Of a stretch of 64,000 nucleotides of DNA, positions 10,045 to 25,300 are shown in pieces. The notes beneath the pieces were generated by a model. That model was not told where the DNA came from. It was given only the letters and a program-made list of their open reading frames with translations, and made no database searches. The stretch is from Ridgeia piscesae (Eukaryota > Annelida > Polychaeta > Sabellida > Siboglinidae): the NCBI GenBank assembly GCA_025642075.2, contig JAODUO010000121.1, forward strand, positions 291,501 to 355,500, in the 5' to 3' direction. Both the position numbers and the translations under genes were made by a program. Position 1 is the stretch's first letter, and each line of letters begins with the position of its first letter.

Positions 10045-13000
10045 CTATCATTGAGGTGTTTGTTTCATATGCATATCAATAATTTCCTTTGCCTATCAAC
10101 TAAAAAAAACATTCTTCAAATTACAATTTGTTTTCAGATACCTTATTAAAAAGTTTAATAATTTCAGTTTCACCCACAATATTTGAATAATTTTAGCTAA
10201 ATATCAACTAATTTGTATTGAGAGCTGCTGTTGGTTCCTATAGAGACTTGCAAACATTAGTGTTGGGCTTAAAATTGATGCCAATCATAGTCTGAAAAAT
10301 TGCCAACTTTAAAAGTAAATTTTCTCCGTAAGTATTTTTTGACGGGTACCCTCTTTAAAGTATCATAACTTCAGTTGTACTTGGAATATCTGGATAAGGT
10401 AAACTGTTTTGGAAAGAGAAATTGTGCTGCTATCAGATTCAGCAGTAAAACAGCATTGTAATTTTTTGGCCATGTGACTGGTTTTCCCAGAGCACCACAC
10501 ATATTGCAAAAAGTTACATTTTGTTATCCTGCTGTTTCTAACATCACTGTGCGTTACAAAATGTTGTAAAAAATAGTTAATAAATAATTAAGTTAATAAA
10601 GATTAATATAATTAAGTTAAAACTATTGAGAAGTATGGATAGTGTAGTTGTTAGCACATCTGCCTTAATACAATCAAGATAGGCATGGTGTATTTGGTGT
10701 GATAACCTCAACATTGGGGACTGTGTATCCCTTGTGACTCGGGGAATCATTTTAATGTCATTCCTGTCTCCATTTGTAAAAGAACCACTGAGGGTGACAA
10801 GCACCCTGACAGTGACTACCCTCAATGTCAGGGTCGGCTTGGCATAAATATTCTGAAAAAGGCCGACTAGTTCAATGAGACGATTGTTTCAGATGACAGC
10901 GAGTTTGTTCAAATTTTGGATGCTGGTACAGAAAAAGCAGGTTTGCCAATATTGTTGTTTTAGGATCAACAATTTTGGGGATTGGATTTCAAAATTTTGG
11001 CATGGGTTTTCAGAATATGTTGATATTAAATCTGCATAATACTCAGATTTTGTGGCGACGTTTTGCTTGTATTGTCTAGTGAGAACCAAGGTGATGGTGA
11101 ACAAACTGTTGGACTTTTTATGTGTTTTGGGGCTTGTTTGTTAAGAAGCCTACTTAATGTAACATAGTACTCATTAGTTAAGAAGTTGGCAATGTTTGTA
11201 GCGCGTGTTGGCGTCTCATGTGGGCTTCTGCTGAGGGAATGATGGATTGGGAACTGATGCACAATAAACCGAGGTGAATTTTGACAAAAATGGCCTAGGG
11301 CAATTGTACCACCTATTACTGGGCTCATTCAAACCCATGTATAAGTATAGTCTTTCAGATACAACTGATGCATTCCTTTATCAGTTAGCACAATTGTCTC
11401 CATTGCAAACTTATGCAATAAACATTTGTAGCAAAACTACTCTCACATTGTTTGTTTTCTATTTTTATTTATTGTCAACACGCATTGAAAAACTTGTACA
11501 TTTTACCAATTTTACGTAAAATTGGAAGTTTCCTGTCCTTCCTGCAAAGAACCGGTCATCTCTTCATCTATAAAAATATCACCATAAACGTGGTACTTGA
11601 CATAATGTAAATCCGATACAAAGCAACATAACATTTGAAATTAATTCTGAAAATAAAATAATACATTCCCATTGTATTGTAGTACAAGTTAATAGAACAG
11701 CTTGTTTTGGAAATCACCAGAAAGCAGAGATGACCAAAAACTAGGGCCACACTCGATAGTCTCCATGCAGAATTCATAGATCATGCCAAAACGCATATTC
11801 AAAAGATCAACATATTCGCCTCTTGTTTGTAGTGTATCTAACATGCATACCATCTTTAAAAAGTAATAGGAATTGCATGGTAGCATTCCATTCCATGTAC
11901 CTTGCAACATTCACAATATCATGCAGTTATTGATGCCAGTTACATTAGAATTAAACATCCATTGTTAAGTAACACTGCTGAATGATGCCAGGTATGAGCT
12001 CGCGACACATCAAATATATTTCAGCTTATTAATAAATGTGTTACATGGAAGCCATATAAAAGGGGCCCAGCTACACCTTATGAAAAACTAATAATAAATG
12101 CTCTTGTACATGTAGATATCCTGTAGCTCTACTTTGTATACGCAGTTTGCAATCCAATAACTTTTTATTCACTGTATTACATCTGGAAGTAACCAAAAAC
12201 AAAACAATATGGCACACTTATCAGGTGCCATCTACCCAAGATGCCAACAGTACAGTAACCACACAAAAATAAACAAGATGACGACTGCATACGTGCAAGA
12301 CATACTGGCTGAAATCACACAACAAAAAACCACATAGTGCAACATATTTGGTCTCTCATTAAAGCCAATTAAAAACAAGATGTTTGATTTCAACAATAAT
12401 GACATTTTCTGCAAGCCACGAGAGGCTGTTCTGGCAACACATAATTAGAAAATTGCTGTGCTTAGAATATCTGCTCCAATTACTGATGACCATTATCAGT
12501 TATTTGCAAAAAAAACCAGAATAAGTGAATAATTCCGAAAGCCGGCAAAACATGATATGGACAACAACACAATAGTTTCAAATCTTTTGAGATGTAAGAT
12601 GTAAGTGCTCAGCTCAGTTTTTAAGTTTCGTTTCTTATGGAATGCAACGTGCTGTAAACCATTGAAAACGGTGACTGTATCTGGTTTCTTTGCAAAATCA
12701 GCCCAAGCGTGTTACTGCTCTATTACCAGTGAAAATACTCAAGTAAATATATCTGTGCTTACAACATAAATTATATGAGTGAGAAAATGGTAAACCTTCG
12801 ACAAATTCATGCTGAAACGGTTGAATACAAATATGATACAAAGCAGATACGATTAATGATACAAAGCAGATACGATTAATGGAAAGTGCTTTAACTCTCA
12901 GAGTTTTGTCATATAACATTGGAACAAACCAAAAACACACACATTGCATTACCTGAGTGCTCAAAGTCACACATAGGCTCTGCTCTGTCAAGACAGATAT

Positions 13001-13466
13001 GAAGTGAGAATATGATTAGCACAACTCTGAAAATTTGCTAATTCAGTTAGTTTGGAGAAAACATGCAATTTCCGACAAACAATAGACTGAAATCTGTCTC
13101 CCATCAATGTCTACTGGCTTTAGGTTTAGTGTCTGTGGAGGAATTCTGTTTGACATAAGACTCTGGTATAAGGGCTGTTTCATAAAAAGTCCATCACTAA
13201 ACAAACGTTTTAAAATTTCAAAACCAACTTTAAGGAGCAAAATCACGCTTAAGAGTTCATAAGAATGTTAGCAAAACGGTCCCCTGGACCATGCGACTAA
13301 CATGATCAATGAAACAGTGGGGAGACAGATTAAACAGATCCATTTTGATGACATTATCCTCAAAAGACAGGGGTGACAGCAGAACACTTGCCTGGCATTT
13401 ACTTCACCCATAAATCATTGTACCCATTGGTACTTTGCCTCAGTTGCCTTCATTCAAGGAACAAGC
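10045..13466. other. Intergenic region between convergent genes
   Basis: No supported gene. The part nearest 13.4 kb may be HSF 3' UTR, since HSF is transcribed leftward. A 23-bp direct duplication (GATACAAAGCAGATACGATT) lies at about 12836-12880. The remaining frames are short and show no family resemblance. Confidence 0.45.
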
Positions 13467-13472
13467 TTTATT
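13467..13472 (-). terminator. Candidate HSF polyadenylation signal
   Basis: TTTATT on the plus strand reads AATAAA on the HSF strand, about 400 nt past the stop. A second copy at 13647-13652 lies about 225 nt past the stop. Which one is used cannot be told from sequence. Confidence 0.35.
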
Positions 13473-13875
13473 TAAAAGAACACCTCTTGGATATGCCTTT
13501 TATTACCTGTCTGGCTAGTGATGACAGCTAGTTACAGCCTGTTTCCATTACTAAAATGCCAAAACTGGAAATGTATCTTAAATCTAACACATTCAAGGTT
13601 TCAACCTGCTCACTAATGTTGCCATATCTGCTCCAAATCAAGTAAGTTTATTTCTTACTGTCTGATGGTATCTTGGAGCCTTGAAATATGTTTCATACCA
13701 TAATTTAATTGGACAACACATTTTTTGAAAGGTTACTATGCCAGGGATGGTGTTGTGATAAGCACATCCCATTCAAGAGGAGGATGCCTGGGTAATGATC
13801 ACATACAGTGTGCTATATTGAACAACAATCAAATGACGTTATTTACAGCATCCAACACTGAGAACACTCAGTGAC

Positions 13876-16800
13876 TCAATCAATTTCTTCCATTGTCATT
13901 GTCCCGTTTCCATCGAGCAAGTCAGTGGTTTCAGTTTTGGGGAAGCTGATGGTCGTCGAGCCAATAGGTGGCGTGTCGAGGCAGTCGGGAACGTCAAGGG
14001 TCGGGGTGGTGAGGTCGACGGGATGGTCCCCACTGTACCAGTTGTCATCAAGGACGTTGTCAAAGAGATTCTGAATGTCTGTGCCTGCAGTGTACTGAAC
14101 GAGTTCTTGGCCTGCAACCAAGGTCAAAGACAATCCACAATTAGTTGTTATATGCTGTTGTTGATGAACTGGTATATCTTGTATATATGTGACTCGTAGA
14201 CAATTACGGTAATTTTTTAAATTTTAATTGTTGTAACTACAAAAGTTAAACCTTTTAAAATGTTTGCATACAAACATGAATCAATCATAATTTCAGCAAA
14301 TCAGAACAAGGAACAATTGTGTTGCAGTGGCTCCTGGTTACCACTGCATGATCTCATTTACCAGTGGTGAAATCAAACGTTATGCGAGAGAATACGAACT
14401 GGTGTCACTATAACTTGTGTCTACTACACCAGTAAAAGGAGTGCACTGGAAGGCAGCAGGTTATGTACCACCTGTGCTGGTATCATAGAAACACGGAACA
14501 AGACAGAGAGGGAGTACGTACCACCTGTGTTGGTGTCAGAGAAACACGGAACAAGACAGAGAGGGAGTACGTACCACCTGTGCTGGTGTCAGAGAAACAC
14601 GGAACAAGACAGAGAGGGAGTACGTACCACCTGTGCTGGTGTCAGAGAAACACGGAACAAGACAGAGAGGGAGTACGTACCACCTGTGCTGGTGTCAGAG
14701 AAACATGGAACAAGACAGAGAGGGTATACGTACCACCTGTGTTGGTGTCAGAGAAACACGGAACAAGACAGAGAGGGAGTACGTACCACCTGTGCTGGTG
14801 TCAGAGAAACACGGAACAAGACAAGAGAGGGAGTACGTACCACCTGTGTTGGTGTCAGAGAAACACGGAACAAGACAGAGAGGGAGTACGTACCACCTGT
14901 GCTGGTGTCAGAGAAACACGGAACAAGACAGAGAGGGAGTACGTACCACCTGTGCTGGTGTCAGAGAAACACGGAACAAGACAGAGAGGGAGTACGTACC
15001 ACCTGTGCTGGTGTCAGAGAAACACGGAACAAGACAGAGAGGGAGTACGTACCACCTGTGTTGGTGTCAGAGAAACACGGAACAAGACAGAGAGGGAGTA
15101 CGTACCACCTGTGCTGGTGTCAGAGAAACACGGAACAAGACAGAGAGGGAGTACGTACCACCTGTGCTGGTGTCAGAGAAACACGGAACAAGACAGAGAG
15201 GGAGTACGTACCACCTGTGCTGGTGTCAGAGAAACACGGAACAAGACAGAGAGGGAGTACGTACCACCTGTGCTGGTGTCAGAGAAACACGGAACAAGAC
15301 AAGAGAGGGAGTACGTACCACCTGTGCTGGTGTCAGAGAAACACGGAACAAGACAGAGAGGGAGTACGTACCACCTGTGTTGGTGTCAGAGAAACACGGA
15401 ACAAGACAGAGAGGGAGTACGTACCACCTGTGCTGGTGTCAGAGAAACACGGAACAAGACAGAGAGGGAGTACGTACCACCTGTGCTGGTGTCAGAGAAA
15501 CACGGAACAAGACAGAGAGGGAGTACGTACCACCTGTGCTGGTGTCAGAGAAACACGGAACAAGACAGAGAGGGAGTACGTACCACCTGTGCTGGTGTCA
15601 GAGAAACACGGAACAAGACAAGAGAGGGAGTACGTACCACCTGTGCTGGTGTCAGAGAAACACGGAACAAGACAGAGAGGGTATACGTACCACCTGTGCT
15701 GGTGTCAGAGAAACACGGAACAAGACAAGAGAGGGAGTACGTACCACCTGTGTTGGTGTCAGAGAAACACGGAACAAGACAAGAGAGGGAGTACGTACCA
15801 CCTGTGCTGGTGTCAGAGAAACACGGAACAAGACAGAGAGGGAGTACGTACCACCTGTGCTGGTGTCAGAGAAACACGGAACAAGACAAGAGAGGGAGTA
15901 CGTACCACCTGTGCTGGTGTCAGAGAAACACGGAACAAGACAGAGAGGGAGTACGTACCACCTGTGCTGGTGTCAGAGAAACACGGAACAAGACAGAGAG
16001 GGTATACGTACCACCTGTGCTGGTGTCAGAGAAACACGGAACAAGACAAGAGAGGGTATACGTACCACCTGTGTTGGTGTCAGAGAAACACGGAACAAGA
16101 CAGAGAGGGAGTACGTACCACCTGTGCTGGTGTCAGAGAAACACAGAACAAGACAGAGAGGGAGTACGTACCACCTGTGCTGGTGTCAGAGAAACACGGA
16201 ACAAGACAAGAGAGGGAGTACGTACCACCTGTGCTGGTGTCAGAGAAACACGGAACAAGACAGAGAGGGAGTACGTACCACCTGTGCTGGTGTCAGAGAA
16301 ACACAAAAGAACAAGACAGGAGGGGGGGTACGTACCACCTGTGCTGGTGTCAGAGAAACACGGAACAACACAAGAGAGGGAGTACGTACCACCTGTGCTG
16401 GTGTCAGAGAAACATGGAACAAGACAGAGAGGGAGTACGTACCACCTGTGCTGGTGTCAGAGAAACACGGAACAAGACAAGAGAGGGAGTACGTACCACC
16501 TGTGCTGGTGTCAGAGAAACACGGAACAAGACAGAGAGGGAGTACGTACCACCTGTGCTGGTGTCAGAGAAACACGGAACAAGACAGAGAGGGAGTACGT
16601 ACCACCTGTGCTGGTGTCAGAGAAACACGGAACAAGACAAGAGAGGGTATACGTACCACCTGTGCTGGTGTCAGAGAAACACGGAACAAGACAGAGAGGG
16701 AGTACGTACCACCTGTGCTGGTGTCAGAGAAACACGGAACAAGACAAGAGAGGGTATACGTACCACCTGTGCTGGTGTCGGAGAAACACGGAACAAGACA

Positions 16801-19800
16801 GAGAGGGAGTATGTACCACCTGTGCTGGTGTCGGAGAAACACGGAACAAGACAGAGAGGGAGTACGTACCACCTGTGTTGGTGTCAGAGAAACACGGAAC
16901 AAGACAAGAGAGGGAGTACGTACCACCTGTGCTGGTGTCAGAGGGAGGGACATCGGTAGTGAGGATGTTTGCAGTGCTTCCTCCAGCCTCGGGTGTGTTG
17001 AGGGTTGATCCCAGCTGTGACTCCTTATCCAGATGCTGCAGCTGTGAACAGAGAGAAACATCCAGGTCAGGGGTCAACCCAAACCTTTTATTCTAGAGGC
17101 CAAATCAAAAACATCTCAATCTACAAGGGCTCAAAAGTATTTTTTTAAATATCAGCTCAGGAAGTTTACCATTTACTTATTATCTTATGGGGGTGATTGC
17201 TAAACATCAATATTACAATCAAAAACATATTTACTTTGAGGACGTTTTGTTAAAGCCATCATTGAATAACATAAGGCTTATAATTTAAAATGATTAAAAA
17301 AGAAACAGAAAACACACAATAGAATAGTAAGCAACTATGCAAAGTGTAACTGTGTTGAGACTTCTAGCCATGACATCTGCAAATAACATGCGTATTGTGC
17401 AAGTGGATGAAAGCCACTAGCAGAGCTGGCTAGCTGCGGGGTGTGGCTTTTTCTAAACCAGAACGACACGAGATTAAACCTACGTGTGTCACAGCATTCT
17501 ATCCAAATCTGTAATTTGTTAGCATTTTGGTGTAATTCCTTTATTTTTGACCAGCTATAAGTTGTGATCAATGGATTAGAGCCATATAATTCTCTATTTA
17601 ATAAATAACACTGAATTTTCGTTTTATTAGCTTTGAATTTGGTATCTGTCATCGTGTATTCTCTGATTGGTATCTGCCTATAAATGTCCACAGCTCAACA
17701 TTCTTTATTCAAGATAATCAGATTGCAAACTGTCATCATCATACACCAATTTGATCACCACAGTTTTTAAAAAGATCCAGTCAGCTGTCACTTGGGAAAG
17801 TGACAATGACGTTTATTTTAACTGACTTCTTTACTGTTTTGTGTCACGGATCTTGGTAACTCAACAACTGTCTGATAGTGCCTGTACCCAAGGGGTAGGG
17901 CACCCATTGCATTTACACTATTGCTAGAGCAAGTGTCTCAGCAGTAGAAAATGCACCACCCAAAGTGACCCACATGGACTAACATTGAGGCTCTGTGAAG
18001 TTGTGAACCAGAGAGAATTTGTTCACATCGCTGTGTGGGATTTTTTATGTATCCTGGCATACACATGAGTCTGAAGCGAACAATTAGTTTTTATGTCTTC
18101 TGGAAATTACACTACATTATGTTGTACCCGAGTCCCAAACTATATAACTCACTAAACTAACAGGCTCACTCCTGGAGAAATGTCTCAAAATCACAACAAA
18201 CTCAGTTGTTAATCTTACCAGTTTAGGCAAGATAAATTATTACATGACAACAGCACCCTTGTTTCACCTAACTACATATGCACCAAGGGTATCGTGCAAC
18301 AATACTTAGTGAAGCGCAAGCGTTAAGCAAAGCCGATAACAGTGCACCTGCTACCCAAGTGATACATGCGACTCTACCGTCTCTACACAGCTATAAGCAT
18401 AACGAACACAAGACAATTCCTATGACATGTGACAAGTCTTAGCACGACTGACCAAGACACGAGAGTACATGTTGATCAAATAAAGAGGTTAAATTAGTAG
18501 TTAGGTTGGATCTGATCACAATGATTCTGAATGATAACACATTAGACATATTCCAAGTTAAAACACTCCAGGTTGTAAACAAAGGAACTAAAAAGAACTT
18601 GTTAAAATCTGCTGGAATGTGTCACTAAACTGAATGTAAAGCAACTGAAAACATAATTTGATTCACAGCTTTATGCACAGACCCGACCACCCATCATTTG
18701 GATGAGTAAAATCTGTTTGTGATGGGTAGACATGTCACTGGATGCAAAATAAAAAATAAGGAGCAAAAACGATCTTCAAAATCTTAGATACTGTCAGTTA
18801 CACCTTGAAACTGGATATCACGCGTGTGTTTGTGTAGTTTATTTCATCTCACAATACACATCTCAACTGGCTTCCATGTGTATGAGTTAACATGCATGTG
18901 TCCTTCAGAGAAATATATCCAGCATAAAGCCCCGATTTGATTGCATAATAAAGCTACATCAAAACAACCAAAAAGAAACTCGGTACAATAATACAAGAAA
19001 AAGATATAAAAATAACTGACAAATATGTGATGAAATGGACAGTTCACCAACAATGCAAAGATGCCAGTAAGAAAGCCGAGCATTGCTGAATGGCTCCACC
19101 GCAAAAACCTACAGCATACGATGCTAGTTATGCCAATAACTTACCAAGTCTGAATTGAAAGTCATCGGATACTCTGGAGCAAATAACTGAAAAAGGAAAT
19201 AAAAAATATGGCTCTCTCTCTAGAAATACCCAACGTTAACAAAATCACGGAAATAATTTCACTGCCCTTATATGATTTGGGGATATTTTGGGTTTTGACC
19301 ACACATATGTGAAAGTTAAAAATACTAAACATCAAATTATTTGTTTCTTTTAATGTATTAAAATATTGTAATATACATAATAATATTGTGGGCTGCTGTG
19401 TAATATTCCAAGTTAGCTGCTTTATGAGCAGATGACAGGCTTTAAAATGTCCTTCAGTGGGATCCTTTACTTCCCCAGACAGAAGACACCAAGATACACA
19501 TAAAGATGAATGAAATTGCCCAAATTCTGAAACGGCAGGTGAGGGTGTAGGTTCGAATCCACCTTCATTCAATAGTCCAGCTCTTCAGATTGGCCACTGT
19601 GCCACGTTTTAATTTAGTCTTTGGTAATAATTGCACATCTGATTGTGGTTGGCAACGTACGGAACATACCCCTGCAAGGGTGGACGAGTCGACGGTGTAC
19701 TGACTCACTGCGAGTAGGTCCTTCAATAAGTCCAGTTCAGTCTGGAGACAGTCAACATGATTTGACAACTCCACTTTGTTACACTTGTGTCCACTACATT

Positions 19801-22262
19801 CACCGTCCCTGCAAACACCATGCAAGACATGGCTGAATACAAGAATACAATGGTTTAGGGGGGGGTAACAAAATTTTACGAGATTATGATGTAAATGACA
19901 CAAATGTTCCCAAATTTGCAATCATGTTCTGTAGGGGAGTTGCCAAGATATCAAGACAGGTGAAGATCAAAATTTATGTTACACATTAGGTGAATAACTA
20001 CACTTGAAATTAGGTGAATAACTACACTAAGTCTGACATTAAATTGAATTCACTTCTATAACCCAGATTGTCTGTATAAACCTTTGATTGTTGTTTGTAC
20101 TGAGAAATACTTTGCTATTTAATCTTAATGCGTGGATTACAAAGGAAATCATGTTGACAGACACTTGCAGAAAAGACATAGAAATCGTGGGATTAAGCAT
20201 AGATGGGTCAATGGACAGCATGGCATGGAAAAAGAAAATTACCAGCCATACTGATGACCCCAGATGACGGGAACATTTAAAGAAGAATCCTATTAAGGAC
20301 ACGACGTGAACTTGGCGAGTGCAATCTACTCACTCTTGTGTTGCATTCAACATAGACGCCACATCATCACACCGTCCCTCTCCACTTGACAGCAGTGATG
20401 AGGGTGGCGCCGCGTCGGACTGCGGCTGCCCTGTATCACACGCGTCGATAAAGCATGACGACGGTGACATGTCGGTGAGGTCGGGTGGTGGCATGTCAGA
20501 CAGACACTGGGGTGTTATGCTGCCCAGGTCGGGTGATGACATGTCGGGCAGGTCGAGGGTTATTGCTTGGGCGAGGGTAGGCTGTGTTGTTGCTTGTGTG
20601 GTGGTCAGTACAAGTGGTGGACCGGTAGAGTCGACCAACCCACCGGACTCTGTCGACACCTGTACATGGAGAGATGTGACAATAGTCTTAGAAAAGAATT
20701 AATCAGCAGTGGGCTACAGCTTTATTGCTCTCCAAATGAACTACAAATGTTGTATGCATTTCCAACTGGTAATAAACAATTGAACTGAATGATATACATT
20801 ATTCACATATACATATACGAGCGTCAAAGAAGTAAACAGGTGATGGGCAAGCCCAGTTGTAGAACAGCATAAATATACCCTTTGTGAGCAGTCTTACCCG
20901 TGGTGAGTCAGCAATGGGAGAGAGGAGAGCCTGACTACTGGAGCTCTTGTGCGGTTCACCTGGAGTAATGGTCACGGGACTGGTCATCTGGGAATGGTCA
21001 GTTAACTCATGGATGACCACACTGTCTCCAGGACTTGTCACATTATCCGGCGTTCTCGGCTAAAACAGGCAAGATAGTGATACACTGTAATGCAGCTACT
21101 ATTAATTTTGTCGAAATGTTCTGTCAGAATGATTACTTACTGGACACAGAATAGTAATTTTCTCACTGATGTCCATGTTAACATTTTGTTACATTTTACG
21201 TAGGCCGGACCTGAGAAAAATCTAAAACTTTACTAGTTAGCCACATAATTCTTCACCCTTCAATACAAAATGGCAAAAAATCATTTCTCCAACTCTATAC
21301 ACAATTTCACTGTCAAGTGCCAATGGATTCAACAACTAATTTTAAGTACTAAACCTGCCAATGTTTAATTAACTGCACATGGTTCACATTAGTTTACTCA
21401 TCATTTTGAGATCCTATGTTTTTCAAAACACAACATGAACGTTAAATATGGTTTGCCTCGCCCCAATAGCTTCCTGTTAATATGTCAGATATACTGTTTA
21501 TACTACACAACTGAAATATAATAATACAAACTGATGACTTTGTACTGTTATTGTTAATGTGCATGGTTCTATTTAGACACATTAATGAAGTTTCAAATAT
21601 CACCTTTCTATATGTGCATTCTTCTCTCTTCTTGATTGCTGTACATATTTATATAACATACTATTTTGTTATTCTGCATCATCAGAAGGAAAGCAGGAAA
21701 GTTACCAAATCAGTTGCACTTTATTACATTGGTTGTGGGATGAAGCTAAATTCAAATATCAAATCAGCAACTTGTGGTGAGTCCCAACTGCCAATAGCTG
21801 GAATTAACTATTCTAATCTGTTGTGTACTTGACGTTCAGTGGACGCATTCAAACGGCAAACAGTGTTTGCAGCTTATGAAACGCAAGTTTAAAAAATCAG
21901 TATTAAGATTATATAAGAAGTTAGGGAAAGACAAGATAGCTTCAGAGTTCCGCTCAGAGAGCCTGTGTTTCTCACCAACTGCACTGTGTATGGGGGTGGC
22001 TGCTGGTTGCGTACTTCGATCGAGAGAGAACTGCCATATCTTGGCATCTTTGTTGCTATCTGCGTATCGCTGACATCATTGAGCATGGGCAGACCGCGCT
22101 TCCTGCCCGGCACGCCATGACTCGATCCAACCAGACTGACAAGGAACTGGATCAACTGAAGACGCAGAAATGTTACATCAGATATGAAGATGTTTAGCAA
22201 CCATCTTTACCTTAAGCAGTGAATCTTTATTTATAACTGACAGTAAAATCCACCATATTTTC

Positions 22263-22334
<72 letters not shown>

Positions 22335-25300
22335 CGGGCGCGCGCGCATGTTACAGTCACAATTACTGTTTTTAGACTTCAGGTGGGCAGGTTTTTAGTC
22401 TTTATCAGAGGTTATGCAGATAATCTGGTTGACTTTCGATACGTCAAAGGCTTCATGTATATTTGTCATTTGCAGTTTATTAGTCCGAATGAATTTTTTT
22501 TAAATATCGGTTGTTTCTACATGCTAATAAAAATGTTTAATGTGACCAACCTTGTTGACAATCTGCTGTTGTTTGTGGTGTTTCGTCCGTAGCATGGCCA
22601 CCTCCCTCCAAAGGGCCCCATTCTCACTGTTGACACAATCACACCACCAATATACATATCACCACTATTTTCACTGTCGACACAATCACACCACCAATAT
22701 ACATATCACCACTATTTTCACTGTCGACACAATCACACCACCAATATACATATCACCACTATTTTCACTGTCGACACAATCACACCACCAATATACATAT
22801 CACCACTATTCTCAAGGTAAACCTACCACTCAAGTGTAACATCATGGTTATATATGCGAATTAATAGTAAAAAATCGGATTTGGATGAATCACAGAAATG
22901 GCCAAATCGGATTCAAGAACGACAGAGTTCTGTGGAAGAACCACATGCTTGTAGGACCATATGACCCAAAGAACCAGCCCTAAATTAGCTAAGTAAACGA
23001 ACAACCAATAACGTGAAAGAATGAACCGATAGTGCTCAAAGATTTCAAAACAGCCCAGGACTAAAACCAAAGTGGAGGATGGTTGATGAGCCACACAGAA
23101 CATTTTGTGACATACATAATCTGATACATATAATTTATCAATCTTTTACCTCTTGAGTGACTCAAGCTTTGAGTTCATGTTCTTCTGTTTGCCCTGCAAA
23201 GCATGGACCTCGGTCAAGACATGCGTCAACTCAGACACTGGACCTTTTCGCTCTTCTGCCTTTGACATGGGTATCTGAAATAGGATATTTAATGTGTTGG
23301 TTAATTTTTGCATTTCTAATGCCAGGACTTATTTGACACCGTCTTTTTCATCAGCCTTGACCACTTGGAAACACATGAGTTATGAAGTATATTCCAAAGA
23401 GAGGCATCCATAGGCTGCACCAGTAATACATAGCTGACACAACTGGTTTTTTACAATCCAGTATGTCATGGATTTTACCATCCAATGCAGAAATCTTATG
23501 TTTGTAACTTGAAATTATATAACTAATTAATTTGACTATACGTCTATAATGAATAGACGTTGAAAGAACAAATGCCTGCATTTAACTGGAAAAAACATTA
23601 AAACTAATAATTTCTGAAACTAATATTATACTATGATTTATAATAAACTACAATGTGAGAGGCCTGCTTTTTTGTTATGAATGTGATACTCAAATATGTC
23701 TGTATTCTATAAGGTGCCTTAATAGTTGACAATATTGACAATACCTTTCGCTTGATCCGCGCTAGGAGGTTTTTCTTGCCTTGCACGAAGTATGGGTGAC
23801 TGAACTCCATGTCATCTTTCTCAATCTTCAGACTGCCCTGGTCTACATTTGACACCTTGTGAAACCCATCTGTCCAAAAAAGAGCAGATTGTAATGATGG
23901 ATGACATGATTCTTAATACACAATTACTGTAGCAACAAAAGATAAAGCCAAAGTGCTGTGAATTTCCATTTTTGTTTTGATATTTCAAAAATTCTTTTTT
24001 GATTCTTCCTCACTATCAACTGCATTTTGTGAGATCCAAAACTGTCATTCTTCTTGAAACAAAGTATGTTTAGAACCTCAGATTTCTGCCAAGGCAACCT
24101 GTACATTTTAATAGGTTTTTTTATTCTATTTACAGAGTTCTGCATTATTGTCTGTGAACAGGTTAATGAAAGTTACATAAATGAAACAACTTTTTTTATT
24201 TTATTTTAGAAGTATATGTAGTACGTACACATGTTGAGTTGTCGGATGAAACTGGCAACATTGCTGTGCTTGAAGTAATATGGAAGAACCTCTTTCGCAA
24301 AGCGTCCTTGTTCATAGATGTGGAAGCTGGTACCACTCTGAAAATAAAAAACATTTGTACATCTGTTATAGTAGTAATTCAGCCTTATATTATTGAGACT
24401 ACCAGATCAGCAAACAAGTATCTCTCAGCCTTCAAGTCAACTAACTTATACATCTGTTCTCTGACATTGAGGGCAATTTAAGCATCACTCACATTACATA
24501 AAAATTTCGGGGTAATTTAGCATGTCATATCTCAGAATGTTATTGATCAATCTAAAACATTTAAAGCAACTGGTTACTTGGGGTTACAGTCTACTACATC
24601 ACGGACCCGGAGTAAGCAGTTTTTTAAATGTTAGATTATTTAGTTCCCACATATAATTCACTCACGTTACAAGAAAAGGCATTATCCACTGTCCTGAAAC
24701 ATGCTGATTAATTACATCACTTTTATAATAGATTATGATTACCGTTAATATTTAATTACTTAGAACATAAGCATAATTACAATTATTTTTTCATGTAATG
24801 ATTATTATATTTATGAAACCTCACTATAACTAGACAAAACTAGACATCATCATATTCCACAAAGTCCCAATCAGTACAAGGCACATGCATACTCAGTATT
24901 GCTCATCACACACACTTTCTTAATGCATTGTCAGGGGTTCAATGTGGTCATCTTTGCAGGTACCTGTACAGTTACATTTGCTTTAAAGCATCACCAAGAG
25001 TCAAAAAAACAAGAGTGTTTTATCTAGTAATATTTGTAAATTGTGCTTTCATGCCACCAACATTATTAATAATAAAAAAATAATAATGTTGCCATTTCCA
25101 TAACATTTTGTACATAACCCTGACTTAAACTGCAATAAATAATTATGCATAAATATTGACAGTTTGGTGTTTGTATTGTATACATATTTTAGTGTAACAT
25201 AAGGAAAAGACTCTTAAATGGCATTTTGCTATGCATATTTGCTATGATTTCATGAGTAAGTGTTTTCAATTTTCTTTCTAACATTTCCCATTTCCAAGTC

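Noticed and set aside
14459..16943. CRISPR array
   Set aside because: Units are contiguous tandem copies without unique spacers, and the genome is animal.
14463..17096. 877-, 810- and 791-codon open frames on the plus strand (Cys/Trp/Arg-rich repeats)
   Set aside because: They are three frames of the 53/54-bp minisatellite, all open because the unit lacks stops; the only coding use is the minus-strand exon 10 end.
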